The position numbers and the translations under genes are program-made. 64,000 nt of DNA, from assembly GCF_965363235.1 (NCBI RefSeq), contig NC_134847.1:57568439-57632438 (forward strand), given 5' to 3'. This document shows, one piece after another, positions 24,801 through 32,786 of the stretch. Position 1 is the stretch's first letter. The number at the start of each line of letters is the position of its first letter. Below the pieces are notes generated by a model. It was given only the letters and a program-made list of their open reading frames with translations, was not told the DNA's origin and made no database searches. The DNA comes from Mytilus galloprovincialis. Taxonomy: Eukaryota > Mollusca > Bivalvia > Mytilida > Mytilidae.

Positions 24801-27800
24801 TTATCATGAATATTTACACTTTGCTTATTGGTATTTTCACATATTGCAGTTTCAAATTCCCAGCATAAAACTGAATGATCCTGGATATATTTTGGCTCTA
24901 TTGATCCTGTTGTTAAACTTTTATTTGCCAGGTCACTTGCACGAATGACTTCAAATTTTTTAAAACTATTTATATTTTCAAATGGGGTAATACAAAAATC
25001 AACTACTGAGGATCCTCTTGTAGATACATATGTGTAATCGTTACTTATGTGATTACGACCATTCAGAACACAACAATTTACATTTGATAAAAATTCACAG
25101 AAAATTTCTCCGTAGCTATTTGCCTTAAAATCAATTACTTCACGTTCAGGCAAATTATCTACCCCTAGAATATAATCCTCCATATCTCCAATCCTGCTAT
25201 TAAAATCCCCACAAATATAAAACGGACATCCATTCGGAATAGAGTATATTTGAGACATAAGTGTATCAAAAAATTCATAAGCATTTGTTGAACGTGCAGA
25301 AAATTCAGGCGGTAAATACACAACACTAACATAAAATTTATTACTATCGTTGTTTTTTTCTACAAATTTTATCCAGATTATCCCATCCGTTGACTCGTCT
25401 TCAATATCAATGTTGAAAGTAGTTAGTAATTCCTCTTTCACTAAAAGGCCAACCCCGCCTGAGCCTGTCTTTGCACGGGTATGAATTAGCTTGCGGTTGT
25501 TACCATACCATTTATAATTATCAATGCAAATACTATGATTCACCAAATGTGTTTCTACTATCCCTATCATATGAAGATCTAAGTTCTTTAAACATGCATC
25601 AATTAAAATATTTTTGTCACTATTTACATTCTTTGACCATCCATTTATGTTCCATAACCCGCATCGGTATTACCATGTCCTACCACGAACAGGGGCGCAC
25701 CATTGATCTCTTTGATTGTTTTGTGTTTTTCTCTTACTAACATTGCTTTTAGCTGTAGAACCATTCTGTCTATACCCTGACCCACGGGAGTAGTTTTGAG
25801 TGTAACTTTCATTGTAGTTGTCTTTCCTATAGCTGTCATTTGAATCATTTTTATTAAAATTTACAGCTCCCCGTTTCTTAATGTGACCTGAAACCGATAC
25901 AAACTCCTCTTCCTTCCCTACTGCTTTCAAGAGATTATAATTGTTCCGATCTATCAACCTTTTTTCGTAGGGTATGTGGTTTTCAATGTACACGGATCTG
26001 TATTTGACTGTTTCTCTTAACACCCTTTTTACCTTCATTACAGATTGTTTACTGTTCAAGTCTCCGAATTCAATTACCACAATACCAGGCCTTGCTTCAT
26101 TGTAACTGGACTTACGTTCAACTGATTTAATGTTTATGTTTTGGAGTTTCAATCCGTCCTTGACCATCGTTTCAATGCGTGACCTTAAGGCGGTGTCATG
26201 TGAATTTTCGTTCTTGTCACACGGAAGATTTTTCACTACTGCGATAAATACTTTACTAGTGTCTTTTTCTTCTTTTTTACTCAAGCCTTTTTTGACAATT
26301 TCACTATATGATTTATCTAATTGTTCATATTTTTCTTTCATAGTGTCTAATTCTATCTTTAGTTCAGAGCGAACCTGCTCGACCTCCCCTTTTATCCGGT
26401 CTGTTATTACAGTGTTAAATTTAACAGTTAGTTTGCGTTCAACATTACTTTCAATATCACATATTCTCTTTTCAAGTCTTTCTGCCATATTATCGAGGTT
26501 GTTTGATAGTTTACTGATCATTGTTATCAATATATTGTTTTCGGGAAAAGGGGGGTGCTCGATGCCATTTTTACTCTTTTTGCTTTGACAGGATCTTTCT
26601 TCCTCATTTTCTGATTCTGAAAGTTGACGTTTTCTTGGTGTTTGTATAATTGTTCGTTGTTGTTCAATAATTGCTGTTGTACTCACCAGGTTTAACTTTT
26701 CTTCAACTGGGAAAAGGGGGTTTACCGCCATTACGTTTTGAACAAAGTCTACAGCACAACTCTGACTGAGTGGATCGTCCCCGGTATCAACAATATCAAC
26801 TAATTCTTGATGATTCTGGGCTAACTTACTCAAAATCATACTTTGAATACTCTTTCAAACTTTTTCTTCAACTTTAGGATGTAGTAAATTACACTTTTAT
26901 AAGATATTTAGGAGCACAGGAAAATACGTCCGTCCTGGTTAAAACTGCTCAATAACAATAACCACTCATTTAAATACATCATAAAATATTAAAATGTAAC
27001 AAAAGGTGCTTGTTATCACTGAATGGTAAAGATTGTTTTAATTTATCAGTTGGTAGTAAAAGTGAATATACATTGTATATTGTATAAAACAATGATTTAA
27101 GTTGATTCAACTACTATTCTGGACAAAGAAAGATAACTTCAATCAATTGAAAATTTCTTGCTATTGCACAATATTGTGCAAGTAAATATTTCTTGCTATT
27201 GCGCAATACTGTGCAATTGAAAATATTTGCTATTGCACAATACTGTGCAATTGAAGATTTCTTGCTATTGCGCAATACTGTGCAATTGAAAATTTCTTGC
27301 TATTGCACAATATACAATTGAAGATTTCTTGCTATTGCTGAATACTGTGCAATTGAAAATTTCTTGCTATTGCACAATACTTAATATAATAATTTTGGAT
27401 CCTGATTTGAACCAACTTGAAAACTGGGCACACAATCAAAAATCTAAGTACATGTTTAGATTCAGCATATCAAAAAAGCTCAAGAATTCAATTTTTGTTA
27501 AAATCAAACTTAGTTTAATTTTGGACCCTTTGGACTTTAATGTAGACCAATTTGAAAATGGGACTAAAAATCAAGAATCTACATACACAGTAAGATTTGG
27601 CATATCAAAGAACCCCAATTATTCAATTTTTGATGAAATCAAACAAAGTTTAATTTGGACCAGATTTGGACCAACTTGAAAACTGGGCCAATAATCAAAA
27701 ATCTAAGTACATTTTTAGATTCTGCATATCAAAGAACCCCAAGGATTCAATTTTTGTTAAAATCAAACTAAGTTTAATTTTAAACCCTTTTGACCTTAAT

Positions 27801-30800
27801 GTAGACCAATTTGAAAACGGGACCAAAAATTAAGAATCTACATACACAGTTAGATTCGGCATATCAAAGAACCCCAATTATTCAATTTTTGATGAAATCA
27901 AACTAAGTTCAATTTTGGACCCTTTGGGCCCCTTATTCCTAAACTGTTCGGACCAAAACTCCCAAAATCAAACCCAACCTTCCTTTAGTGGTCATAAACC
28001 TTGTGTTTAAATTTCATAGATTTCTATTTACTTAAACTAAAGTTATGGTGCGAAAACCAAGAATAATGCTTACTTGGGCCCCTTTTTGGCCCCTAATTCC
28101 TAAACTGTTCAGACCTCAACTTCCAAAATCAATACCAACCTTCCTTTTGTGGTCATAAACCTTGTGTTTAAATTTCATTGATTTCTATTTACTTAAACTA
28201 AAGTTATTGTGCGAAAAAACCAAGAATAATGCTTATTTGGGCCCTTTTTTGGTCCCTAATTCCTAAACTGTTAGAACCAAAACTCCCAAAATCAATCCCA
28301 ACCTTTCTTTTGTGGTCATAAACCTTGTGTCAAAATTTCATAGATTTCTATTTACTTAAACTTAAGTTATTGTGCGAAAACCAAGAAAATGCTTATTTGG
28401 GCCCTTTTTGGCCCCTTAGTAATTCCTAAAATGTTGGGATCAAAACTCCCAAAATCAATCCCAACCTTCCTTTTGTGGTCATAAACCTTGTGTCAAAATT
28501 TCATAGATTTCATCTCAAAAAGGTTTCTGAAGTGGAAAGGAACTGTTTGTGTAACACTTAGTATTTAAATTTCGTTTCTTACCTCATCAAAAATCTCTAA
28601 ATACATGGAGTCTACACCATGAGGTAAATATCTGAAAGTCAAAATCAAAAATTAAATTTTTTGATATTTGATTTTTTAATACTAAATTGCTATACTATAT
28701 TCTCTAATTTTCATGCTATTTTCATGATTCTTGATCAGTGTGAGAAATTATTTCTCATCTCTAGAGATATATTTTTTTCTCATCTAATGCTTGGTACAAA
28801 TCAACTATGATGTCAAATATTCCTGATTCCTACTGAATTTCCTATTGTGATGTCACATATAAAGAACACATCTTTCTTCAAATCTTTAAAAAGGAAGGAA
28901 AAGTTTTTTTTAGATATCGTCTTTAAAAATCATTAGAGAAACAAATTCCACCCCTATTATCTATATCTTGTCTATCATGTCTATTATGATATTTCTTCAC
29001 TCTTAACAGTTAAATTTCAAATATTCAAAAATCTTGGCATGTCTCACTTTCTTTATTTCAAATTTAACTGTCTCAAGTTGAAAATACAGTAACAAACTTA
29101 ATGCAGTGGTGAGATCTATATTTCCAGCACATAGAATTACTTTGAAGTCGTTTTAAAATCTAACAAAGCAATATTTGTTTTCTATTGACCTCATACAAAT
29201 TTGCTTTTTAGAGCTTTGAAAAAATGTTACACATCTAATGATTTAATACTTCTTTAAGGTGGTACCTAACACTACAGGGAGATAACTCTGTAAAGTCAGC
29301 TAAACGTTTTAATTACGTTGTGTTGTAAAAGAAATATTAAGCTTCTAAATGATCAAAATTGATGTTTGTCAAATTGCTATATAACCAGTGTATTTTTTCT
29401 GACAAAACGGTTGGTTCAAAAAATTTTAAATTTTTATATTTTTATTAAAGTCTCAAAGTAAATACTTTGACAAAATTTTATAGAAATTAAACGAGACAAA
29501 TTAATTTTAGTGAAAGTGTTGGGTACCACCTTAATTTCTTAATGTCTTTTTGGTAATTTGTGTCATGTACGGTAATTTTAGAACTAATTGTTAAATATTG
29601 AAAATCGCAGTTGAAGGACTGAATATCTAGAAAATTGTACATTTCTTTAATGTGTATGTATTCAGCTTCTTTTAAAGTAAATAAATGATGTTACTTTGGT
29701 TTGAGAGAAAATTATTTTTAATCAAAATCAAACAGTCAATTGGTTATTGTTTTTTATAGAAATCATTAAGGACGTTAGAATACTGATGGACATGTACAAG
29801 TTTTACAAATTTACTTCTGATTTACTATAAGTCATTAGTTATTATACATTTGTAGATGTACATCTATATCAGCGATTTATATAGTTCTTTCATAACATGC
29901 AAAATAAGTTGTGTTTTTTTCTTCTTCATATTTATGAAATGGATTCCTTTTCATCAGACCTTTTTGTAACCTTTTGAATTTGCAATGAAAATATTCAATC
30001 AAATAGTAGTTGAAATTCACAGCACTGTTCTTGCAATTTTAGCTTCCATTAAAGACATTGTCTATATCTAGGACAACACACTCATATCTTACACATTAAC
30101 ATTTCTGTTCCATCTAGGAGTTTTGGCACCATTATAATCTGTAGGTGTCTCAAACACGGAGTGACCAATTCTCATTCTAACATACGGATCCATCTTTGTT
30201 AGCCCATAGTTCTTATTCAACTTGGCCTGAAAACGTGAAATTTCAATTAAACACATTTTACTTTGCTAGAAAACTGAGCCATTTTAATGAATTGTAGTGA
30301 TGAAGCCCCTGTTTCTATATCCAGCTAACAGCTTGATTTTATTTCATGTTTACAGTACTTGTTGAAGAAAGTTAAAGATGATTGAGTTGAGAAACCTATA
30401 TACATGTATTTTACCTGTGCAACGGTTATAGTAAGTCTACCAACAGTATTTGCTGGAATAGCAACAAATCCCCCCTGTTGCTGTGCTTGTACAAGCCTTG
30501 CAACTCTTTCATCTGCCATTACTTGAGCTTGTGCTACATCTACAGGTACTCTCAGGAAATCTTCTGGTAATTCTCCAACCATAACCTAAAATTGAACAAA
30601 GTATTTCTGTATGCATGTATATATTTCATTATGTTTCTTGTTCATGAATTCTGATTATTCATCTGTAAAACAGCTTATTCTAGTGAATACTTTTTTCCAG
30701 GTTTATAGCTTTGCTTGTATGCCAATTTATCATTAACTGAGTTTTGTAATTTGTAATTTGGATAATGCATTAATGTAACCCTTTCCTCCATAATGACGCC

Positions 30801-32391
30801 TTTTGACGCCACCCCCTTTACTACATAATGACGCCTTTTGACGCCTGTGTAGTGCTGTACTTGAAAAATCTCACCTATGAAAAAACTTCATCAGACTTAA
30901 TAAAATTTGTATCTAATATAAAAAGGATATTCCTGAGAATCTATGACTGGAATTTCATTGATGAAATATTTGTTTTCGCAATGCATTAATACATCAAACC
31001 TGATGAATCTTTTTTTATTGAAAAAATCCTATACGAATCAAGTATTTAAAAAAAAAGTATCCATGGAGGAAAGGGATATTCAGAAGTACAATATGACATA
31101 AACAGACAAGTAGGCAAACTGTATGTGCTACATGTACAAATAATACATTCAAAATGATAAAAAGAACACTTTCACACTGAAAAAATTCATGACATAGTAA
31201 TCTGTTAATTTTTAAATGGTATAAATTTTGCAGCATTTCTGTGTGCAATGTTTTTAACTCTAGATATAGTCTCCTATTTCTTCTTTATTTTTTGTTGGTA
31301 AACTAATGATGAGCTACTAAACCCAGTTTTCTTCTATTTCTTGTTCTTTAATATTGATTGGCAGATTAATTTAAGAATAGAAGAAAAAGGCCTGATGGAT
31401 ATATAAAGAAATACAAAACACAGAGAAACAGATAACTTGTAACAACAAACTATGACACCTGTTATACGAATACAATGTACGAAAGTTTTATTTTGATTCG
31501 GTTCACATACATGTATTCATAACAAGACAAAAATAAGTTCTTAACCCTTTCCTCCATGGATTTTCTTTTACATTCTTGATTAGCATAAGATTTTTCTTAC
31601 TAAAAATAATTATCAACATAAGTTTTAATGTATTGCAAAAACGAATATTTCATAAATGAAAATCCAGTCAGATCTTCTCATGAATATCCTTGTTATATTA
31701 GATACAAATTAATTTTATTAAGTCTGATAATTTTTTCGTAGGTAAGACGGTTAAACTGAGGCACTACACTGGTGTCATTATGAAGAAAAGGGGGTGGCGT
31801 CAAAAGGCGTCATAATGGATCCGTAAAGGGGGTGGCATCAAAAGGCAACATAACGGAGGAAAGGGTTAAGAGATTGTTGAGCTAGGGTCATAAATTTGCC
31901 ATTAAAATGACGCGTGGTTAAATTATAGATTTATAAAATTGAACAGACGAACTTCAAAATTGGTAACCTTGGGGTGCTGGATTTTCTCGATGCATTGAAG
32001 ACCCATTGGAGGGCTATGGCTGCTATTTGCTCTTTGGTCAGGTTGTTGTCTCTTTGACTTGAGACTACTATAACACATAGTAGTCTTAGCTTTGACACAT
32101 TCCCCATTTCCATTCTCATTTTATTTTTAAATAAAGAATGAATTGACAAATATGTTCAGCATCAATAGTTCTTCATTTTTTTTTTTTTTTTTGCTTTTAT
32201 TACTTCCAATAAATATTAGACATGTAAGACAGTTCTAAGCAGGAATTAAAAAATGGTAAAAAAAATACATGTCCATTTTCGACCTATTAAAACGAATTTT
32301 CTATATATGTAATCTGTAAAAATGTTGACTTTATTTAATAACATACCTGATTTCTTCGAGTCGCAGAGGTGGTATCATTTGTTGAAGCCAT
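18600..32391 (-). CDS. TOLLIP: Toll-interacting protein TOLLIP, seven coding exons, 284 residues
   Basis: Joined exons 32391-32347, 30585-30415, 30226-30093, 28631-28583, 20760-20608, 20151-20052 and 18802-18600 form one open frame of 855 nt with consensus GT/AG at every junction. Order of parts: N-terminal tail, [10 protein letters not shown] element (residues ~18-27) as in the Tom1-binding region, C2 domain (~65-182, with [13 protein letters not shown] and FDE..MDERIAW), Pro/Gln-rich linker (185-240), and C-terminal CUE ubiquitin-binding domain (~241-283, LFPNM and ALLQM). The human protein is 274 residues, so length fits. The family is an endosomal ubiquitin adaptor that damps IL-1/Toll receptor signalling and takes part in selective autophagy. 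W-x-x-I/L pairs (WAYI, residue 144; WFPL, residue 162) match positions discussed as LC3-binding in the human protein. The start faces RABL3. Intron 4 (28582-20761) holds a LINE. Confidence 0.95.
19734..19933. mobile_element. Tc1/mariner-like miniature element, copy 1, in TOLLIP intron 6
   Basis: A 200-bp unit with imperfect inverted ends CTGTGGATTCTTTTATTTTC and the complement of TGAATCTACAG, flanked by TA on both sides. Internal GTACCAATTTT and AAAATTGGT blocks are part of the inverted repeats. The sister copy is at 42808-43024. No coding capacity. Confidence 0.75.
20052..20151 (-). CDS. TOLLIP: TOLLIP coding exon 6 (linker)
   Basis: Residues 185-217 plus one base. Pro/Gln/Val/Tyr-rich linker ([16 protein letters not shown], then [13 protein letters not shown]) between the C2 and CUE domains. 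Acceptor TTGTAG|AAA, donor TTAG|GTATGA. Low sequence conservation is expected here, and the frame match on both sides supports it. Confidence 0.88.
20608..20760 (-). CDS. TOLLIP: TOLLIP coding exon 5
   Basis: Residues 134-184, from [17 protein letters not shown] through [17 protein letters not shown], the end of the C2 domain. Acceptor ATACAG|AGG, donor ACA|GTGAGT, phase 0 at both ends. Confidence 0.95.
21955..21978 (-). repeat. LINE 3' tail of GAATCT units
   Basis: Three units of GAATCT close the element after ACTTTAATAAACTATT. A short simple-repeat tail instead of poly(A) is typical of several LINE clades and probably marks where reverse transcription starts. Confidence 0.75.
22160..25669 (-). 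CDS. LINE ORF2: AP endonuclease and reverse transcriptase
   Basis: The open frame starts right after the ORF1 stop; the first ATG is at 25570, giving 1136 residues. Numbering from that ATG: endonuclease 1-240 with GIVETH (3-8), [10 protein letters not shown] (120-129), [10 protein letters not shown] (187-196) and QDHSVL (230-235). The LWNINGW motif that normally opens this domain lies upstream of the ATG (codons 5-11 after the stop). Reverse transcriptase ~500-800 has [35 protein letters not shown] and the catalytic YADD (734-737). A C-terminal Cys/His motif CFNCN...HVLLNCP lies near residue 1060, followed by about 60 residues. All catalytic motifs are present and there are no internal stops. 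Length is normal for a LINE ORF2. It nicks target DNA and copies its own RNA there. Confidence 0.92.
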   Translation of the reverse strand, partial: YRCGLWNINGWSKNVNSDKNILIDACLKNLDLHMIGIVETHLVNHSICIDNYKWYGNNRKLIHTRAKTGSGGVGLLVKEELLTTFNIDIEDESTDGIIWIKFVEKNNDSNKFYVSVVYLPPEFSARSTNAYEFFDTLMSQIYSIPNGCPFYICGDFNSRIGDMEDYILGVDNLPEREVIDFKANSYGEIFCEFLSNVNCCVLNGRNHISNDYTYVSTRGSSVVDFCITPFENINSFKKFEVIRASDLANKSLTTGSIEPKYIQDHSVLCWEFETAICENTNKQSVNIHDNRSNHIVYNVKNIPDTWMNDENSINLINSCIANIESCNGIQVELDNIYSEFINVIHNEMNDKLDKKIKIMNSVNNKKRRFKKRWWTDELTVKWNQVCLAEKQYLHCTKVNSNTHLRQMYVNKRKEFDKLVQQSKRQYWHSCQEELVNLNKSDPRQFWRKIGNIGIGNDRQSKIPNEVLRSDGSVTNNIDDVLQKWKDSFHGLLNSDPDNNNNFGVENLIVKNDIVCNDLDDYISFDEVYKVAMAAKNGKSPGVDCIQAELCKNYAVIFTLTKLFNICFKFGKVPNMWNKGIITPIPKCSTTDPRDPLSYRGITLAPCAYKLYCGVLNKRLTEWLDNRDIINDEQNGFIKGRSTIDHISTLTSVIETRKKCKLSTFVSFIDFKKAYDSIDRVLLFNKLGKLGVSTKFMYALKAIYSNVECSVRLNGNMTEWFNVNTGLKQGCVLSTVMFNIFINDLIDDIKLLDIGINIDGEKLSILLYADDIVLLAENAEDLQKLLDVLNVWCNHNSLKVNLRKSNIIHFRNPSIARSDFHFSLNDENIEYASNYQYLGLLLTEFLDYQLMAKAVARSASRALGLLIVKCKAHGGFQHNIYTKLFDTMVWSVINYGSSIWGTRDFSCITAVQNRAMRFYMGVGKYTPNDAVSGDMGWKPPCVKQWINIFRHWSKCTKMDNNRINYKVFKWSVMKGSCKLKNWCYKVMEMLKSFDFERYCKINENFLDSYSISQLEEKMFDKYKKDWCTRIFSYSTGCKLRTYKLFKHTYNTEQYLLQKMPLRHRSAFSKFRCGVAPLKIETGRYERKNLDERVCFNCNVLEDEKHVLLNCPLYEDLRHALFIDILCHNDMFLNLSDEEKFIYMFKNTNICNIVAKTCNNILTRRNSILYH
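25670..25672 (-). promoter_or_regulatory. Single TAA joining ORF1 and ORF2 in one frame
   Basis: The ORF1 stop reads TGG TAA TAC CGA. The frame then stays open through the whole of ORF2. The first in-frame ATG of ORF2 is 34 codons downstream and would omit LWNINGW. This fits stop-codon readthrough or non-AUG reinitiation for ORF2. It is equally what one would see if an ORF1-ORF2 fusion had acquired one stop. Confidence 0.6.
25670..26839 (-). CDS. LINE ORF1 protein, 389 residues
   Basis: Likely RNA-binding chaperone of the retrotransposon. Residues ~1-95 are polar with a basic [16 protein letters not shown] stretch. About 95-185 is predicted coiled coil by its heptad-like Leu/Ile/Met and charged pattern ([19 protein letters not shown], then [19 protein letters not shown]), which suggests self-association. 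About 192-310 has an RRM-like pattern ([41 protein letters not shown]). The C-terminal ~60 residues are rich in Asn, Ser, Gly, Tyr and Arg and probably disordered. No CCHC knuckle is seen. The start is the first ATG of the frame. The stop TAA is in the same frame as ORF2. I assign the domains by pattern only. Confidence 0.85.
   Translation of the reverse strand: MILSKLAQNHQELVDIVDTGDDPLSQSCAVDFVQNVMAVNPLFPVEEKLNLVSTTAIIEQQRTIIQTPRKRQLSESENEEERSCQSKKSKNGIEHPPFPENNILITMISKLSNNLDNMAERLEKRICDIESNVERKLTVKFNTVITDRIKGEVEQVRSELKIELDTMKEKYEQLDKSYSEIVKKGLSKKEEKDTSKVFIAVVKNLPCDKNENSHDTALRSRIETMVKDGLKLQNINIKSVERKSSYNEARPGIVVIEFGDLNSKQSVMKVKRVLRETVKYRSVYIENHIPYEKRLIDRNNYNLLKAVGKEEEFVSVSGHIKKRGAVNFNKNDSNDSYRKDNYNESYTQNYSRGSGYRQNGSTAKSNVSKRKTQNNQRDQWCAPVRGRTW
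27145..27380. repeat. Hairpin-forming ~35-bp tandem modules
   Basis: About seven copies of a unit with TATTGCACAATACTGTGCAA followed by TTGAAAATTTCTTGC. Each unit contains the self-complementary TTGCACAATATTGTGCAA, so every repeat can fold into a stem. It is part of composite repeat B. Three related units occur at 50025-50115. Confidence 0.85.
28583..28631 (-). CDS. TOLLIP: TOLLIP coding exon 4 (49-bp small exon)
   Basis: A small exon coding for [16 protein letters not shown] (residues 118-133). It is confirmed by alignment to the PPGVDSFYLEIFDE segment of vertebrate TOLLIP, by acceptor TTTCAG|A and by donor GAG|GTAAGA. Repeat-derived sequence begins only about 70 bp downstream in the intron. 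Confidence 0.92.
29258..29530. mobile_element. 273-bp miniature element with TTAA target duplication, TOLLIP intron 3
   Basis: Inverted ends GGTGGTACCTAACACT and AGTGTTGGGTACCACC. TTAA flanks both sides (29254-29257 and 29531-29534), as in piggyBac- or Kolobok-type elements. I remember the sequence as common in bivalve genomes. Non-coding. Confidence 0.85.
30093..30226 (-). CDS. TOLLIP: TOLLIP coding exon 3
   Basis: Residues 73-116 plus two bases of the next codon. It encodes [17 protein letters not shown] and [17 protein letters not shown], the most conserved part of the TOLLIP C2 domain. The donor GT|GTAAG is set by the reading frame of exon 4. Confidence 0.92.
30415..30585 (-). CDS. TOLLIP: TOLLIP coding exon 2
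   Basis: Residues 16-72, phase 0 at both ends. Acceptor TTTTAG|GTTATG, donor GCACAG|GTAAAA. Contains [10 protein letters not shown] and ends in [10 protein letters not shown], the first strand of the C2 domain. The spacer between them is Ala/Gln/Val-rich and diverges from vertebrates. Confidence 0.92.
30779..31075 (+). mobile_element. Miniature element with CCCTTTCCTCCA ends, copy 1, TOLLIP intron 1
   Basis: 297 bp with ends CCCTTTCCTCCAT and ATGGAGGAAAGGG. The left part has a duplicated CATAATGACGCCTTTTGACG block. A reversed sister copy lies at 31545-31865. No clear flanking duplication is seen here. Confidence 0.75.
31545..31865 (-). mobile_element. Miniature element with CCCTTTCCTCCA ends, copy 2 (reversed), TOLLIP intron 1
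   Basis: 321 bp with the same termini as copy 1 but in the opposite orientation. TTAA flanks both sides (31541-31544 and 31866-31869). The two copies are about 470 bp apart in one intron and could pair in the TOLLIP pre-mRNA. Confidence 0.8.
31960..32125 (+). repeat. SINE-like repeat family G fragment
   Basis: Reverse complement of the family seen at 5640 and 42292: TTTGGTCAGGTTGTTGTCTC, then CATTCCCCATTTCCATTCTC. It includes a small inverted pair GACTACTAT...ATAGTAGTC. It sits just inside TOLLIP intron 1. Confidence 0.65.
32347..32391 (-). CDS. TOLLIP: TOLLIP coding exon 1
   Basis: Codes residues 1-15 ([15 protein letters not shown]). The first ATG is at 32391 and the donor is CAG|GTATGT. 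It ends in phase 0. The start is chosen because the next exon continues directly into the conserved GELPEDFLR element. Confidence 0.85.
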
Positions 32392-32731
32392 AACGAACTG
32401 CTAAAAGTCTTATATTTTTTTGTTGACAGTCACAAGTTATGAGTAATGGAAAACTAAAGACCGAAAATTTTATGCAACGGCCAGTATGAAAAAAAGACTA
32501 CACTGTTAACAAAGTGATTAATCATGGTATAACATATTCTTGTAAAAGAGATAGCAAAATAATATATATCAGGACTTTATAACTTTAAAAGTTGAAATAA
32601 AATGTTGACAATTTTGAAACTACGCACGACAAACTGGTATCTAGACGTATCAAGAGCAGATAACCCTTCATTAATCTATTTTCGTTTTGGTTGGACACAT
32701 CACTCAAAGTTGGAAGACTTGGAAATGGACC
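32392..32731. promoter_or_regulatory. Probable bidirectional promoter of TOLLIP and RABL3
   Basis: 340 bp separate the two start codons, which face away from each other. The interval must hold both 5' untranslated regions and the promoters unless there are remote non-coding exons. It is AT-rich, is not a CpG island, and shows no canonical TATA box at an obvious place for either gene. Transcription starts cannot be placed from sequence alone. Confidence 0.6.
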
Positions 32732-32786
32732 ATGGCAGGGTTTCAAGCTTATGATAAAATAAAGATCATAGTCGTTGGCGATTCTG
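32732..32786 (+). CDS. RABL3: RABL3 coding exon 1
   Basis: Residues 1-18 ([18 protein letters not shown]) plus the first base of the Gly codon. Donor TCTG|GTAAAA. A nearby upstream ATG (32726) is out of frame. Confidence 0.88.

Larger units (their letters stand above)
21955..26953 (-). mobile_element. Intact-looking non-LTR retrotransposon (LINE), ~5.0 kb
   Basis: Ends are fixed by comparison with the uninterrupted relative at 50.4-50.6 kb: there TTATTGTT joins GCAAACTCC directly, whereas here the 5.0-kb element lies between them. There is a short 5' leader (26953-26840), ORF1 (26839-25670), ORF2 (open from 25669, end 22160), a ~200-bp 3' region with GGTGAGACTTTAATAAA, and a tail of three GAATCT units. 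No target-site duplication is visible. Both ORFs are free of internal stops apart from the one between them, so the copy is recent. The tail and the absence of a duplication resemble CR1/L2-type LINEs, but clade placement is inference. It has the same orientation as TOLLIP, inside intron 4. Confidence 0.9.
21571..28512 (-). repeat. Composite repeat copy B, split by the LINE
   Basis: Minus-strand copy lying in TOLLIP intron 4. Its terminal segment is at 21571-21954, including GCTCCGCAGGGCGCAGC and TTTATACGACCGCAGA. The rest is at 26954-28512: hairpin-forming ~35-bp modules (27145-27380), FDQ-type modules (27385-27940) and four ~161-bp modules (27940-28512). The 5' terminal motif and GTC-rich tract are missing, so this copy is truncated close to TOLLIP exon 4. 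The LINE at 21955-26953 interrupts it, as shown by the uninterrupted copy at 50.4-50.6 kb. Confidence 0.85.

Noticed and set aside
25645-25848. 67-residue minus-strand frame overlapping the end of ORF1
   Set aside because: Another frame of the ORF1 tail. It ends in ATG-rich sequence near the ORF junction but lacks any domain, so a true overlapping ORF is not supported.
26130-26588. 152-residue open frame on the plus strand opposite LINE ORF1
   Set aside because: Antisense shadow of ORF1; Phe/Ser/Leu-rich with no domain.
27329-27679. 116-residue plus-strand frame
   Set aside because: Lies entirely in the second-type modules of composite repeat B; repeat translation.
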